Shown: one piece after another, positions 1-6,877 of the stretch
Numbering within the stretch: the first letter of the stretch is position 1
Layout: every line of letters starts with the position of its first letter
NCBI GenBank assembly: GCA_016184445.1
Contig: JACPCT010000028.1
Coordinates: forward strand, 1 to 7,881
DNA length: 7,881 bases
From: Candidatus Tectimicrobiota bacterium
GTDB lineage: Bacteria; UBA8248
Reading direction: 5' to 3'
Notes under the pieces: generated by a model
Databases searched by the model: none
Told to the model about the DNA's origin: nothing
Seen by the model: the letters and a program-made list of their open reading frames with translations, nothing else
Translations under genes and position numbers: made by a program

Positions 1-2300
1 GGCAGGGGAGGCGAAAACACGATCTTGGGATGGGGGTTGAAGCCCCGGGAGTGTTCCACCCGGCAGCCCGCCCGCTGGACGGCGCGGTTGAAGGCCCGCA
101 GCACATCGAGGTGGCTGAGGAAGCGCAGGTCCCCTCGCTTCTCGAACAAGAAGCGGAACCGCCGGACCGGTACGTCCGGCTGCTCGGCCGCGAGGCCGGG
201 GTTGTCCTCCCCGGCGCCCTCGAAGCCCAGGGGCACTGGGTCATCTTCCCGCGGTGAGGAGCGCCGGCGCTCACGGCGGCGGGAGGACTGCTTCGCCAGC
301 GCGAGCTCCACGGGCTCGGGCGGAGTCATGTCCACGCCCGGCGGGAGGTCAGCCGCCTGATGCGAACCGTCCATGCCCGAGACCGAGGTGGAAGCGCAGC
401 CGTTGTTCCCCGCCGCCTTGGGAGGGAGAAAGGGGAGCAACCCCCCGGCCGGAAGCAGAGGCTTCTCGTAGTGGTACTTGATGCCCTTGTACTTATCGAG
501 GATGCCGCACTGGCCGCAGGACTCGTAGCGGCAGTCGCCGATGGTGATCTCGCGCAGGGCGCGGCGCCAGTCGGCGAGCTGGTATTCCTTCGTCACGCCG
601 CAGTCGAGATGATCCCAGGGCAGGGGCTCCTCGACGGGAATCTCCCGGTAGGCGTACCACTCCGGGTCGAGACCGTGGGCGGCGAAAGCGGCCGTCCACT
701 TCCTGATGTCGAAGAACTCCTTCCAGCCGTCGAATTTGCAGCCCAGGTCCACGGCCGTCTCGACGACATCGGCTAGGCGGCGGTCGCCCTTGGAGAGGAC
801 GGCTTCGAGGAAGCTGTGCGCGGGGTCGGACCAGTGGAGCTTGATCCGCCGGTCAGGCACGTGCCGCTTGATGAAATCCAGTTTGGCCCGGATCTCCTCC
901 CGGCGGTTCTGGGGGAACCACTGGAAGGGGGTGTGGGGCTTGGGGACGAAGGTGGAGAGGCTCGCGTTGATGAAGCGGAAGCGCTCGCCCGTCCGCCGCG
1001 AGCGCATCTGGCCGCACGCCATCAGCATGTCGGCCATCTGGCGGAGGTCCTCAAAGGTCTCGGTGGGCAGGCCCAGCATGAAATAGAACTTCACGCCCGG
1101 CCATCCGGCGTCGAGGATGTCCTGAAGGTTGCGGCGCAGGTCCGCCTCGGTGAGCACCTTGTTGATCACGTTGCGCAGCCGCTCGCTCCCCGCCTCGGGG
1201 ACGAGGGTGAAGCCGGTGCGCCGCACCCGGGCGATCTGGGCGAGGAGGTCGGGGCTCATCGCCCCCACACGGAGGGAAGGCAGCGAGATGGAGGTCTGCA
1301 TCGGGGCGAGGCGCTCCATCAGTCGGGGCACCAGACCCTTGAGGGGCTGGTAGTCGGCGATGCAGAGGGAGGAGAGGCTGAGCTCCTCGTAGCCGGTGTT
1401 CCGCAGCGATTCCTCGGCCAGCTCCATGACCTTCCACGGGTCGCGGTCGCGGACGGGCCGGTAGACCATCCCCGCGTGGCAGAAGCGGCAGCCGCGGGTG
1501 CAGCCCCGCTGCACCTCCAGGGTGACGCGGTCATGCACCACCTGGGTGTAAGGGACGATGGGGGCGGTCGGGTGGGGGGAGTGGTTCAAGTCCTCCAGGA
1601 CGCGGGCGAGGACAGGCCGCCGGTGGCCGCCCGCGTGGCGGAAGCCCCGCACGCTGCCGGAGGGCTCGTGCTCGACGATGTAGCGGCTGGGGATGTAGAC
1701 GCCCTGGAGGCGCTCCAGGCGGTCGAGAAGGGCCTCGCGGGGCTCGCCGGAGCGGCGCCAGGCTTCGTGGGCATCCACAATCTCGGGGAGGATCTCTTCC
1801 CCGTCCCCGAGGGCCACGGCGTCGAAGAAGGGGGCCACGGGCTCGACGTTGAAGACGACCGGCCCGCCCGCCACTACGAGGGGGTCATCGCGGCGGCGCT
1901 GGGAGGCGCGCCGGGGGATGCCAGCCAGGTCGAGGAGGAGGACGACGTTGCTGGCCGCCAGCTCGTAGAGGAGGGAAATCCCGAGGATGTGGAACTCGCG
2001 CACGGGGGTGCGGCTTTCCAGGGTGGCCAGGAGCGCGCCTTTCTCCCGGAGGATGCGCTCGAAGTCGCTCCAGGGAAGGAAGACGCGCTCGGCGGCGATA
2101 TCTTCCCTGCCGTTCAGGAGGTGGTAGAGGATACGGACGCCGTTGTGGGACATCCCCACTTCGTAGGTGTCCGGGAAGGCCAGGGCGACCCGGCTGCGCA
2201 CCCGGGAGAGGTCCTTGCGGATGACGTTGACCTCGTTGCCCAGATAGCGCGAAGGCTTTTGGACGAAGGGAAAGACGTCCCGCGAATAATCCAGCGTCAT
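1..2300 (-). CDS. Radical SAM protein of TIGR03960 type fused to a TIGR03936/DUF2344 domain (3' end outside window)
   Basis: The frame is open from an ATG at 2298-2300 to the left edge, giving 766 residues with no stop. Residues 1-250 form a Rossmann-like N-terminal region with FPDTYEVGMSHNG at 42-54; I see no canonical DxHxxG cobalamin motif. The radical SAM core follows, with the 4Fe-4S motif C267-x3-C271-x2-C274 in RGCTRGCRFC and the later VPEAGSERLR (367-376). A second cysteine group, C590-x4-C595-x2-C598, could hold another cluster (inference). Residues about 615-710 are a charged, proline-rich, probably disordered linker. From 713 a DUF2344 domain begins, with FLSHLDVLRAFNRA and SRGFNPHPK. 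The start has a modest upstream AGG (GCAGGT, 7 nt away). The family is often encoded near ribonuclease G, rplU or obg genes and is suspected to act in RNA or ribosome-related modification, but its reaction is not known to me. Family assignment is confident; function is open. Confidence 0.9.
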   Translation of the reverse strand, partial: MTLDYSRDVFPFVQKPSRYLGNEVNVIRKDLSRVRSRVALAFPDTYEVGMSHNGVRILYHLLNGREDIAAERVFLPWSDFERILREKGALLATLESRTPVREFHILGISLLYELAASNVVLLLDLAGIPRRASQRRRDDPLVVAGGPVVFNVEPVAPFFDAVALGDGEEILPEIVDAHEAWRRSGEPREALLDRLERLQGVYIPSRYIVEHEPSGSVRGFRHAGGHRRPVLARVLEDLNHSPHPTAPIVPYTQVVHDRVTLEVQRGCTRGCRFCHAGMVYRPVRDRDPWKVMELAEESLRNTGYEELSLSSLCIADYQPLKGLVPRLMERLAPMQTSISLPSLRVGAMSPDLLAQIARVRRTGFTLVPEAGSERLRNVINKVLTEADLRRNLQDILDAGWPGVKFYFMLGLPTETFEDLRQMADMLMACGQMRSRRTGERFRFINASLSTFVPKPHTPFQWFPQNRREEIRAKLDFIKRHVPDRRIKLHWSDPAHSFLEAVLSKGDRRLADVVETAVDLGCKFDGWKEFFDIRKWTAAFAAHGLDPEWYAYREIPVEEPLPWDHLDCGVTKEYQLADWRRALREITIGDCRYESCGQCGILDKYKGIKYHYEKPLLPAGGLLPFLPPKAAGNNGCASTSVSGMDGSHQAADLPPGVDMTPPEPVELALAKQSSRRRERRRSSPREDDPVPLGFEGAGEDNPGLAAEQPDVPVRRFRFLFEKRGDLRFLSHLDVLRAFNRAVQRAGCRVEHSRGFNPHPKIVFSPPL

Positions 2301-2360
2301 GTTTTGTACCTGCAATCTTCATCCTTCCCGGAAGAGCCGGGGAGGGAATCATCGCTCTGG

Positions 2361-2389
2361 CCGCCCGCGCGGCGCCTTGCGGCGGGCGG
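2361..2389 (-). repeat. GC-rich inverted repeat in the leader of the radical SAM gene
   Basis: CCGCCCGC at 2361-2368 is perfectly complementary to GCGGGCGG at 2382-2389, giving an 8-bp all-GC stem with a 13-nt loop. No T-run follows on either strand, so it does not look like an intrinsic terminator. If transcription starts near 2397 the hairpin would lie in the 5' leader, about 60 nt before the start codon. GC-rich DNA forms such pairs by chance, so a role is only a possibility. Confidence 0.35.
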
Positions 2390-2403
2390 GGCAGGATCCA
2401 CTC

Positions 2404-2432
2404 ATAGTGCGGAAATCAGGGCGATTGATCAA
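2404..2432 (-). promoter_or_regulatory. Candidate sigma70-like promoter for the radical SAM gene
   Basis: On the minus strand TTGATC (2432-2427, four of six matches to TTGACA) is followed after exactly 17 bp by CACTAT (2409-2404, three of six matches to TATAAT, including the important second A and last T). It lies in a locally AT-richer patch of an otherwise GC-rich window, in the only sizeable gap between genes. Predicted transcription would begin near 2397, leaving a leader of roughly 97 nt. TTGATCAA at 2425-2432 is also a perfect 8-bp palindrome over the -35 element. The match is modest and could be chance. Confidence 0.35.
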
Positions 2433-2452
2433 CCCGGGAGAATATCAGACAT

Positions 2453-2479
2453 AAAAATCCGGTTATCTCGCGCAAACCG
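2453..2479 (-). terminator. Weak candidate intrinsic terminator after rodA
   Basis: Eighteen bases after the rodA stop, the minus strand reads CGGTT (2479-2475), a 10-nt loop, then AACCG (2464-2460), followed by GA and five T residues (2457-2453). The position and T-run fit an intrinsic terminator closing the mre/mrd operon, but the 5-bp stem is short and only partly GC, so termination would be partial at best. Confidence 0.3.
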
Positions 2480-2496
2480 CCCCGGCCTCCCTTCGC

Positions 2497-3639
2497 TCAG
2501 AATGCGTTGAATCCCTTGCGGCGCAGCCTCACGTTGACGACCAGGGACACGGCGATGAAGGAGGTGAGGGACGCGCTCCCGCCGTAGCTGACCAAGGGGA
2601 GGGGGATGCCCACGATGGGGATGAGGCCGAGCGTCATGCCAATGTTGAAAGCCGAGTAGAGGAAGAAGGAAGTGGCCACCCCGGTGGCGATGAGGGCGCC
2701 CTCCTTGTCCCCGGCGTTGAGGGCGGCCAGCATGCAGCGGTGGATGAAGATCAGGAAGACCACGAGAAGGAAGGTCGCCCCCACGAAGCCCAGCTCCTCG
2801 CTCAGGACCGAGAAGATGAAGTCGGTGTGCTTCTCGGGCAGGAAGTGAAGGCGGCTCTGGGTCCCCTGGAGGAGGCCCTTCCCCCAAAACTCCCCGCTCC
2901 CCACGGCGATCTTGCTCTGCATGCTTTGGTAGCCCGTGCCGAGAGGATCGGCGTCCGGGTTGAAGAGGGTGAGGATGCGGTTCCGCTGGTAGTCCTTCAG
3001 GAAGGCCCAGCCCACAGGGGCAATGACCAGCAGCCCCGCGCCCACAACGTAGGTGAGGCGCCGCTGTACGCCCACCGTGAACGCCATGACGGCCGCCGTG
3101 AGGAAGATCGTGAAGGCCGTGCCGAGGTCGGGCTGCCTGGCGATCAGGACCACCGGGATCGCGACGAGGACGAAGGGGTAGAGGAGATCGCCGAGCCGGA
3201 GGGGCTCGGTGCTGTCCCGGGAGCCGAAGATGCGCGCGAGGAGGATGATGATGGCGAGCCGGCCCACCTCGGAGGGCTGCAGCCGCATGGGGCCGAGGAC
3301 GAGCCATCGCTTGGCCCCGTACACCACCCGCCCCGCGATCAGCACCATGATCAGGAGGATGATGACCAGGCCGTAGATGAAATAGGCCATGCGGGTGAAG
3401 TGGTGGTAGTCGAAGAGGAGGGTGAAAGCCAGCACCAGGAGGCCGATGGTGGACCACAGGGCCTGCTTCCAGTGGAGGCCGCTGGCCAGGAGGTCCGGAT
3501 TGGAGTGGACCGCGCTGTAGATCATGAGGACGCCGATGGTTGATAGGAGCAGGGTCGTTCCCACCAAGAGCCAATCAATCTGGCCGAGGGCCCTCCGGAA
3601 GGGAGAGAGGGTTATGAGGAGGGGGGCGCTAGTCCTCAA
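2497..3639 (-). CDS. rodA: RodA, SEDS-family peptidoglycan glycosyltransferase
   Basis: RodA polymerises lipid II into glycan strands in the inner membrane as partner of PBP2 in the elongasome. The 380-residue product is of normal family length and has about ten hydrophobic segments, the first at about 22-42. Visible SEDS signatures are LQPSEVGRLA (120-129), RQPDLGTA (168-175), GYQSMQSKIAVGSGEFWGKG (236-255), LPEKHTDFIF (267-276) and PLPLVSYGGS (346-355). D273 in HTDF matches the essential Asp of characterised RodA proteins. The common lysine of QPSEFAK is arginine here (R127). The start is TTG at 3639, chosen because AGGAGG lies 9 nt upstream and no other ATG, GTG or TTG precedes the first membrane segment. 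The gene overlaps the end of mrdA by 11 nt, implying translational coupling; the Shine-Dalgarno lies in a hairpin (separate entry). It is the last gene of the mre/mrd run. Confidence 0.96.
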   Translation of the reverse strand: MRTSAPLLITLSPFRRALGQIDWLLVGTTLLLSTIGVLMIYSAVHSNPDLLASGLHWKQALWSTIGLLVLAFTLLFDYHHFTRMAYFIYGLVIILLIMVLIAGRVVYGAKRWLVLGPMRLQPSEVGRLAIIILLARIFGSRDSTEPLRLGDLLYPFVLVAIPVVLIARQPDLGTAFTIFLTAAVMAFTVGVQRRLTYVVGAGLLVIAPVGWAFLKDYQRNRILTLFNPDADPLGTGYQSMQSKIAVGSGEFWGKGLLQGTQSRLHFLPEKHTDFIFSVLSEELGFVGATFLLVVFLIFIHRCMLAALNAGDKEGALIATGVATSFFLYSAFNIGMTLGLIPIVGIPLPLVSYGGSASLTSFIAVSLVVNVRLRRKGFNAF

Positions 3640-5440
3640 GGAGGTTTCCCTCCTGGCGGGTGGAGGTGGCCACCGGGGCGGTCCGGGCCCCCGAAGGGGT
3701 CGAGGCCACCGCCTGCGGCTGACCGGGAACCCCCAGATAGGAGGCGATGAGGTCCCGGGCGATGGGCGCGAAGGATGAGCCCGCCTTTCCAGTGTGTTCG
3801 CCCAGGATGGCGATGGCGATCTTGGGATTTTCGAAGGGCGCGAAAGCCACGAACCACCCGTGATCCCGGAATTTCCGCGGGAGATCCTCAGGCTTGGTCT
3901 TCCGCCCCGTGAGGTTCAGGCGGACGGCCTGTGCCGTCCCCGTCTTCCCGGCCACGATCACCTCGGCGAGGGCAGCCTTCTTGGCGGTCCCGCGGGGGCC
4001 GTTCACCACTTCGCGGAGTCCCTCCCGCACGGTGTCGAACACCTCTTTCCCGATGGGGAGCCTTCGGATGGGGGAGGGCAGGTGCTCGTAGACGACTTCT
4101 CCGCGCGGGGAAGTCACCCGCCGCACAACATAGGGTTTCCACAGGGTACCCCCGTTGGCGACGGTGGCGATGAGGTTCGCGGCCTGCATGGGGGTGATCA
4201 GGTTGAAGCCCTGGCCGATGGAGACGCTGATCGTCTCGCCCGGATACCATTTTTCGCCGAAGCGCCTCCGCTTCCATTCGTCGGAGGCGACGAGGCCGCC
4301 CTTCTCCCCGGGGTCGTAGCCGGTGGGTTCTCCCAGGCCGAACATGTGGGAGTAGCGGGCGATCCGTTCGATCCCCAGCTTGTTGCCGACGGTGTAGTAG
4401 TAGACGTCGCAGCTCTGGGCGAGGGACTGGACCATGCCGATGGGGCCGTGCCCGCCCTCCTTCCAGTCGGCGAAGACGCGCCGCCCGAAGGGGAAGGAGC
4501 CGTTGCAGTAGACCAGTTCGTCGGGGCGCATCACTTTTTCGTTCAGGGTCGCGAAGGCCATGACGATCTTGAAGATCGACCCAGGCGGGTACTGCCCGCG
4601 GGTGGAGCGGTTCTCGAGGGGCTTGAGAGGGTCGTTCATGAGCCTGCGCCACGCCCGGCTGCGGATTCCGCCCGCGAACTGGTTCGGGTCGATGGGCGGG
4701 TTGCTGACCAGGGCCAGGATGGCCCCGTCGCCCGGATCGAGAACGACGATGCTTCCCTCGAAATCCCGGAAGAGCTCCTCGGCCTTCGTCTGGAGGGCGT
4801 CATCGATGGTGAGGTGCAGGTTGTTCCCGGGCTTTTCGACGAAAGGCCGCACAACCCGCAGCTCGCGCCCGTAGGCGTCCACCTCCTGGAGCTGCTGGCC
4901 GTCCACCTCTCCCAGGTAGCCCAACACGTGCCCTCCCCGGCGCTCGATCCGGTAGTTTCGCAGGGGCGCGATCTGGGTGTAGACCCCGGGGAAGTCCGGC
5001 CGGTGCTCCTCGAAGAAGGCGACGGTGTTCCGGTCCACGTCGGCCTTGATGAGGAAGGGCCGGAAGGGATTGGCGCGCCGCACTTTCTCGCGGAGCTCGT
5101 CGTAGGGCTGGTCGGTCATCCGGGCGAGGTGACGGACGGTCTCGTTCAAGTCGGTCGAGTTCTCCTTGACCAGATACAAGTTGAACGAGGCGCGGTTGTC
5201 GGCGAGGAGACGGCCCTGGTTGTCGTAGATGAGGCCACGCGGGCTGCGGACGACGCGGTAGGCGATGCGGTTATTCTCCGAGAGGGCGCGGAATTTGTCG
5301 CCTTGCAGCACCTGGAGGTGCCACAACCTCACGAAGAGCACCATCAGGAACAGGCTGAAGGCCAGCGCCAGCCACTGCATTCGCTGGCGCATCTTGTCCG
5401 GAGTCTCCCCGCCCATCCGGCCGAACCCTGTCCGGAACAT
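3629..5440 (-). CDS. mrdA: Penicillin-binding protein 2, elongasome transpeptidase
   Basis: PBP2 cross-links peptidoglycan made by RodA; it is anchored in the inner membrane with its catalytic domain in the periplasm. The 603 residues begin with a short cytoplasmic part, a membrane segment at about 22-40, then the pedestal domain containing SPRGLIYDNQGRLLADN (66-82). The transpeptidase domain carries all three active-site motifs: S288-I-F-K291 after YPPG, S343-C-D345 (SxD, as in other PBP2), and K499-T-G-T. WKRRRFGEKWYPGETISVSIGQG around 389-411 is also typical of PBP2. Oddity: GYLGEVDGQQLQ (174-185) runs straight into EVDAYGRE (186-193), whereas the family normally has about 30 residues between them with the GxxGLE...LRG signature. 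The C-terminal tail (about 570-603) is rich in Ala, Pro, Ser and Thr. ATG at 5440 lies 3 nt after the mreD stop with GGAGAG about 11 nt upstream; M9 or M17 are possible later starts. The 3' end overlaps rodA. Confidence 0.96.
   Translation of the reverse strand: MFRTGFGRMGGETPDKMRQRMQWLALAFSLFLMVLFVRLWHLQVLQGDKFRALSENNRIAYRVVRSPRGLIYDNQGRLLADNRASFNLYLVKENSTDLNETVRHLARMTDQPYDELREKVRRANPFRPFLIKADVDRNTVAFFEEHRPDFPGVYTQIAPLRNYRIERRGGHVLGYLGEVDGQQLQEVDAYGRELRVVRPFVEKPGNNLHLTIDDALQTKAEELFRDFEGSIVVLDPGDGAILALVSNPPIDPNQFAGGIRSRAWRRLMNDPLKPLENRSTRGQYPPGSIFKIVMAFATLNEKVMRPDELVYCNGSFPFGRRVFADWKEGGHGPIGMVQSLAQSCDVYYYTVGNKLGIERIARYSHMFGLGEPTGYDPGEKGGLVASDEWKRRRFGEKWYPGETISVSIGQGFNLITPMQAANLIATVANGGTLWKPYVVRRVTSPRGEVVYEHLPSPIRRLPIGKEVFDTVREGLREVVNGPRGTAKKAALAEVIVAGKTGTAQAVRLNLTGRKTKPEDLPRKFRDHGWFVAFAPFENPKIAIAILGEHTGKAGSSFAPIARDLIASYLGVPGQPQAVASTPSGARTAPVATSTRQEGNLLED
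3639..3654 (-). promoter_or_regulatory. rodA ribosome binding site inside a GAAA-loop hairpin
   Basis: The minus strand reads AGGAGG-GAAA-CCTCCT, a perfect 6-bp stem closed by a GNRA-type tetraloop. The left arm is the consensus Shine-Dalgarno, spaced 9 nt from the TTG start, and the last base of the right arm is the first base of that TTG. All of it lies inside the last codons of mrdA, whose stop is at 3629-3631. Seen directly: the inverted repeat and spacing. Inferred: the folded RNA hides the site until a ribosome finishing mrdA opens it, tying RodA synthesis to PBP2 synthesis. Confidence 0.6.
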
Positions 5441-5443
5441 GGC

Positions 5444-5965
5444 TCAGGATCTCTCCGGATAGGGAGTGCCGGCGGCGGCGGGGAAGATCCGCTCCTCGGC
5501 GCCGACGAGAAGCCCCACGAGCAGGGGCGCGAGGAAGGTGTTCAGGAGGGTTGTCTTGCCGGCATCCACCCAGTACTGGGGATGAATCGGCACATCGGGC
5601 AGGAACACGAACATCAAGGTGACCGAGAGGATGGAATCGAAGATGGTGGCGAAAAAGACCAGCAGCGCGTGGAAGAGGGCCTCCCGGCCGGACACGTTCC
5701 GCCTGAGGCTTCCCGTCGCGTGCCCGATGAGCCCTTTGGAGAGGGCGTTCGCCCCGAGCAGGCCCCCCGAAAGCACGTCCTGGAAGAGGCCCAGGATGAA
5801 TCCCCCGATGAGACCGGTCTCCTGGCTCCGTTGCAGGCCGAGATAAACGACGATGAGCACCATTACGTCCGGCCGCGCGCCGAGCCAGATGTTGAAATAC
5901 TCGGAAACGGTTGATTGGAAGACGATCGCCCCCACCCCGACCAGGAAGTAGAAGATGATGATCAC
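5444..5965 (-). CDS. mreD: MreD, rod-shape-determining membrane protein
   Basis: MreD is a small inner-membrane protein that works with MreC to link MreB filaments to the PBP2-RodA synthase; it has no known enzymatic activity. The 173-residue product has normal family length and is hydrophobic throughout, with five or six likely membrane segments (about 2-17, 33-44, 51-66, 98-122, 138-156). Family signatures are RPDVMVLIVVYLGL (31-44) and GLFQDVLSGGLLGANALSKG (59-78). The start is GTG at 5965, inside a four-base GTGA overlap with the mreC stop, with AGGAG 11 nt upstream. This placement implies translational coupling to mreC. The next gene, mrdA, begins three bases after the stop. Confidence 0.94.
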   Translation of the reverse strand: MIIIFYFLVGVGAIVFQSTVSEYFNIWLGARPDVMVLIVVYLGLQRSQETGLIGGFILGLFQDVLSGGLLGANALSKGLIGHATGSLRRNVSGREALFHALLVFFATIFDSILSVTLMFVFLPDVPIHPQYWVDAGKTTLLNTFLAPLLVGLLVGAEERIFPAAAGTPYPERS

Positions 5966-6798
5966 GGCCGGCCGTTCTCCTGCTCCGGGGTCATCATGAT
6001 CAGCACCTCTTCAAGGCTGTTGAAATCCACCGCGGGCCTGGCCTCGGCCTGACGGAAGAGCCGCTCGCCCTTGGGGCCCACCTTGGTGACCCAGGCGACC
6101 GGCAGTCCCTTGGGGAAAACCCCGCCCAGCCCCGAGGCGATCAGCAGGTCGCCCTCGCGCACGTCGCTGTCGGTTGCCAGGTAGCGGACCTCGCTCTTGC
6201 CGCCAGGAGCCATGGCGAAGATCCCCTGGGCTCGGGTCCTCTGGACGATCACGTCCACGGCGCTTCGGGAGTCGGTGAGGAGGAGCACCCTGCTCGTCGT
6301 GCGGCCCGCGCGGGAGATACGCCCCACCACGCCCGCTTGGTTCACCACCGGCATGCCGTGCCGCACCCCATGGGTGGTCCCGAGATCCACGAGAAGGGTC
6401 TGGCCGAAGGGGCTGGCGTCCTTCCCCAGGGTGTGGGCGAGCCGGACGGGAGCGCTCAGGCCGCGGCTCGCGGTCAGCAGGCTTTCGAGGCGGTTGACCT
6501 TGGCCTCCAGCTCCCGCAGCTGGAAGGAGATCCCGCGCATGGCGGTGATCTGCTTCTTGAGGACGAGATTCTCCTCGCGCATGTCGCGCAGGAGGAGGTA
6601 CTGCCGCCCGAGGTCGCGCGCCCAGCGCTTGGGAGCATCGGCGGCCTCGAGCAGGGGCCCCGAGAGGGAGAGCGCGCCCCGCTCGATGAGGGTGATGCCC
6701 CCCTGGCGGCGCACACTCAGGGTCATCAGCGTGAAGCAGATGAGGAAGAGGGATGTCAGCAGCGTGGCGCTGCGCCGTTCGAGGATGAGCTGGAACAT
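5962..6798 (-). CDS. mreC: MreC, rod-shape-determining protein
   Basis: MreC is a periplasmic scaffold anchored by one N-terminal membrane helix that binds PBP2 and stimulates the RodA-PBP2 synthase. The 278-residue product shows a membrane segment at about 11-29, a heptad-like coiled coil at about 62-110 (LLLRDMREENLVLKKQ, LRELEAKVNRLESLL), then the beta-domain pair with LVDLGTTHGVRHGMPVVN (136-153), VLLLTDSRSAVDVIVQ (171-186) and GDLLIASGLGGVFPKGLPV (216-234). It ends in the short polar tail PEQENGRP. The start is ATG at 6798. The ribosome site is unusual: AAAGGGGA abuts the ATG almost without spacing, while GGAG sits about 15 nt away, so neither is ideally placed. The 79-nt gap to mreB holds no gene, no convincing terminator and no clear promoter, so co-transcription with mreB is likely. 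Confidence 0.95.
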   Translation of the reverse strand: MFQLILERRSATLLTSLFLICFTLMTLSVRRQGGITLIERGALSLSGPLLEAADAPKRWARDLGRQYLLLRDMREENLVLKKQITAMRGISFQLRELEAKVNRLESLLTASRGLSAPVRLAHTLGKDASPFGQTLLVDLGTTHGVRHGMPVVNQAGVVGRISRAGRTTSRVLLLTDSRSAVDVIVQRTRAQGIFAMAPGGKSEVRYLATDSDVREGDLLIASGLGGVFPKGLPVAWVTKVGPKGERLFRQAEARPAVDFNSLEEVLIMMTPEQENGRP

Positions 6799-6877
6799 TC
6801 CCCTTTGCGCATTCTCCGCTGGCGGGAGCGGGTGGCCTCACGCCCGGCGCAGGCGGAAGGAGTTGAGCCGAGGATCC

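Noticed and set aside
1885..2352. A minus-strand frame with ATG at 2352, upstream of the radical SAM start, as an earlier start or separate gene.
   Set aside because: It is out of frame with the radical SAM protein, and its Pro/Arg-rich product is a shadow of that gene.
2349..2405. An 18-codon Arg-rich minus-strand frame in the leader, which might be a leader peptide.
   Set aside because: No Shine-Dalgarno precedes it, its ATG overlaps the candidate -10 element, and its content follows from the GC-rich inverted repeat.
816..2510. A 564-codon open frame on the plus strand.
   Set aside because: It is antisense to the radical SAM gene, which has clear family motifs. Its product is a low-complexity mix of Gly, Ala, Val, Glu, Asp, His and Arg typical of antisense frames in GC-rich genes.
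2740..3543. A 267-codon open frame on the plus strand with an acidic His- and Asp-rich product.
   Set aside because: It is the reverse complement of rodA membrane segments; the charged residues come from antisense reading of hydrophobic codons.
2429..3574. A 381-codon minus-strand frame overlapping rodA and running into the gap.
   Set aside because: It is a shifted frame of rodA with a Pro-, Arg- and His-rich product; the rodA frame itself has all SEDS motifs.
3794..5914. A 706-codon open frame on the plus strand.
   Set aside because: It is antisense to mrdA and mreD, both recognised by motifs. The product has no recognisable domain and the same antisense composition bias.
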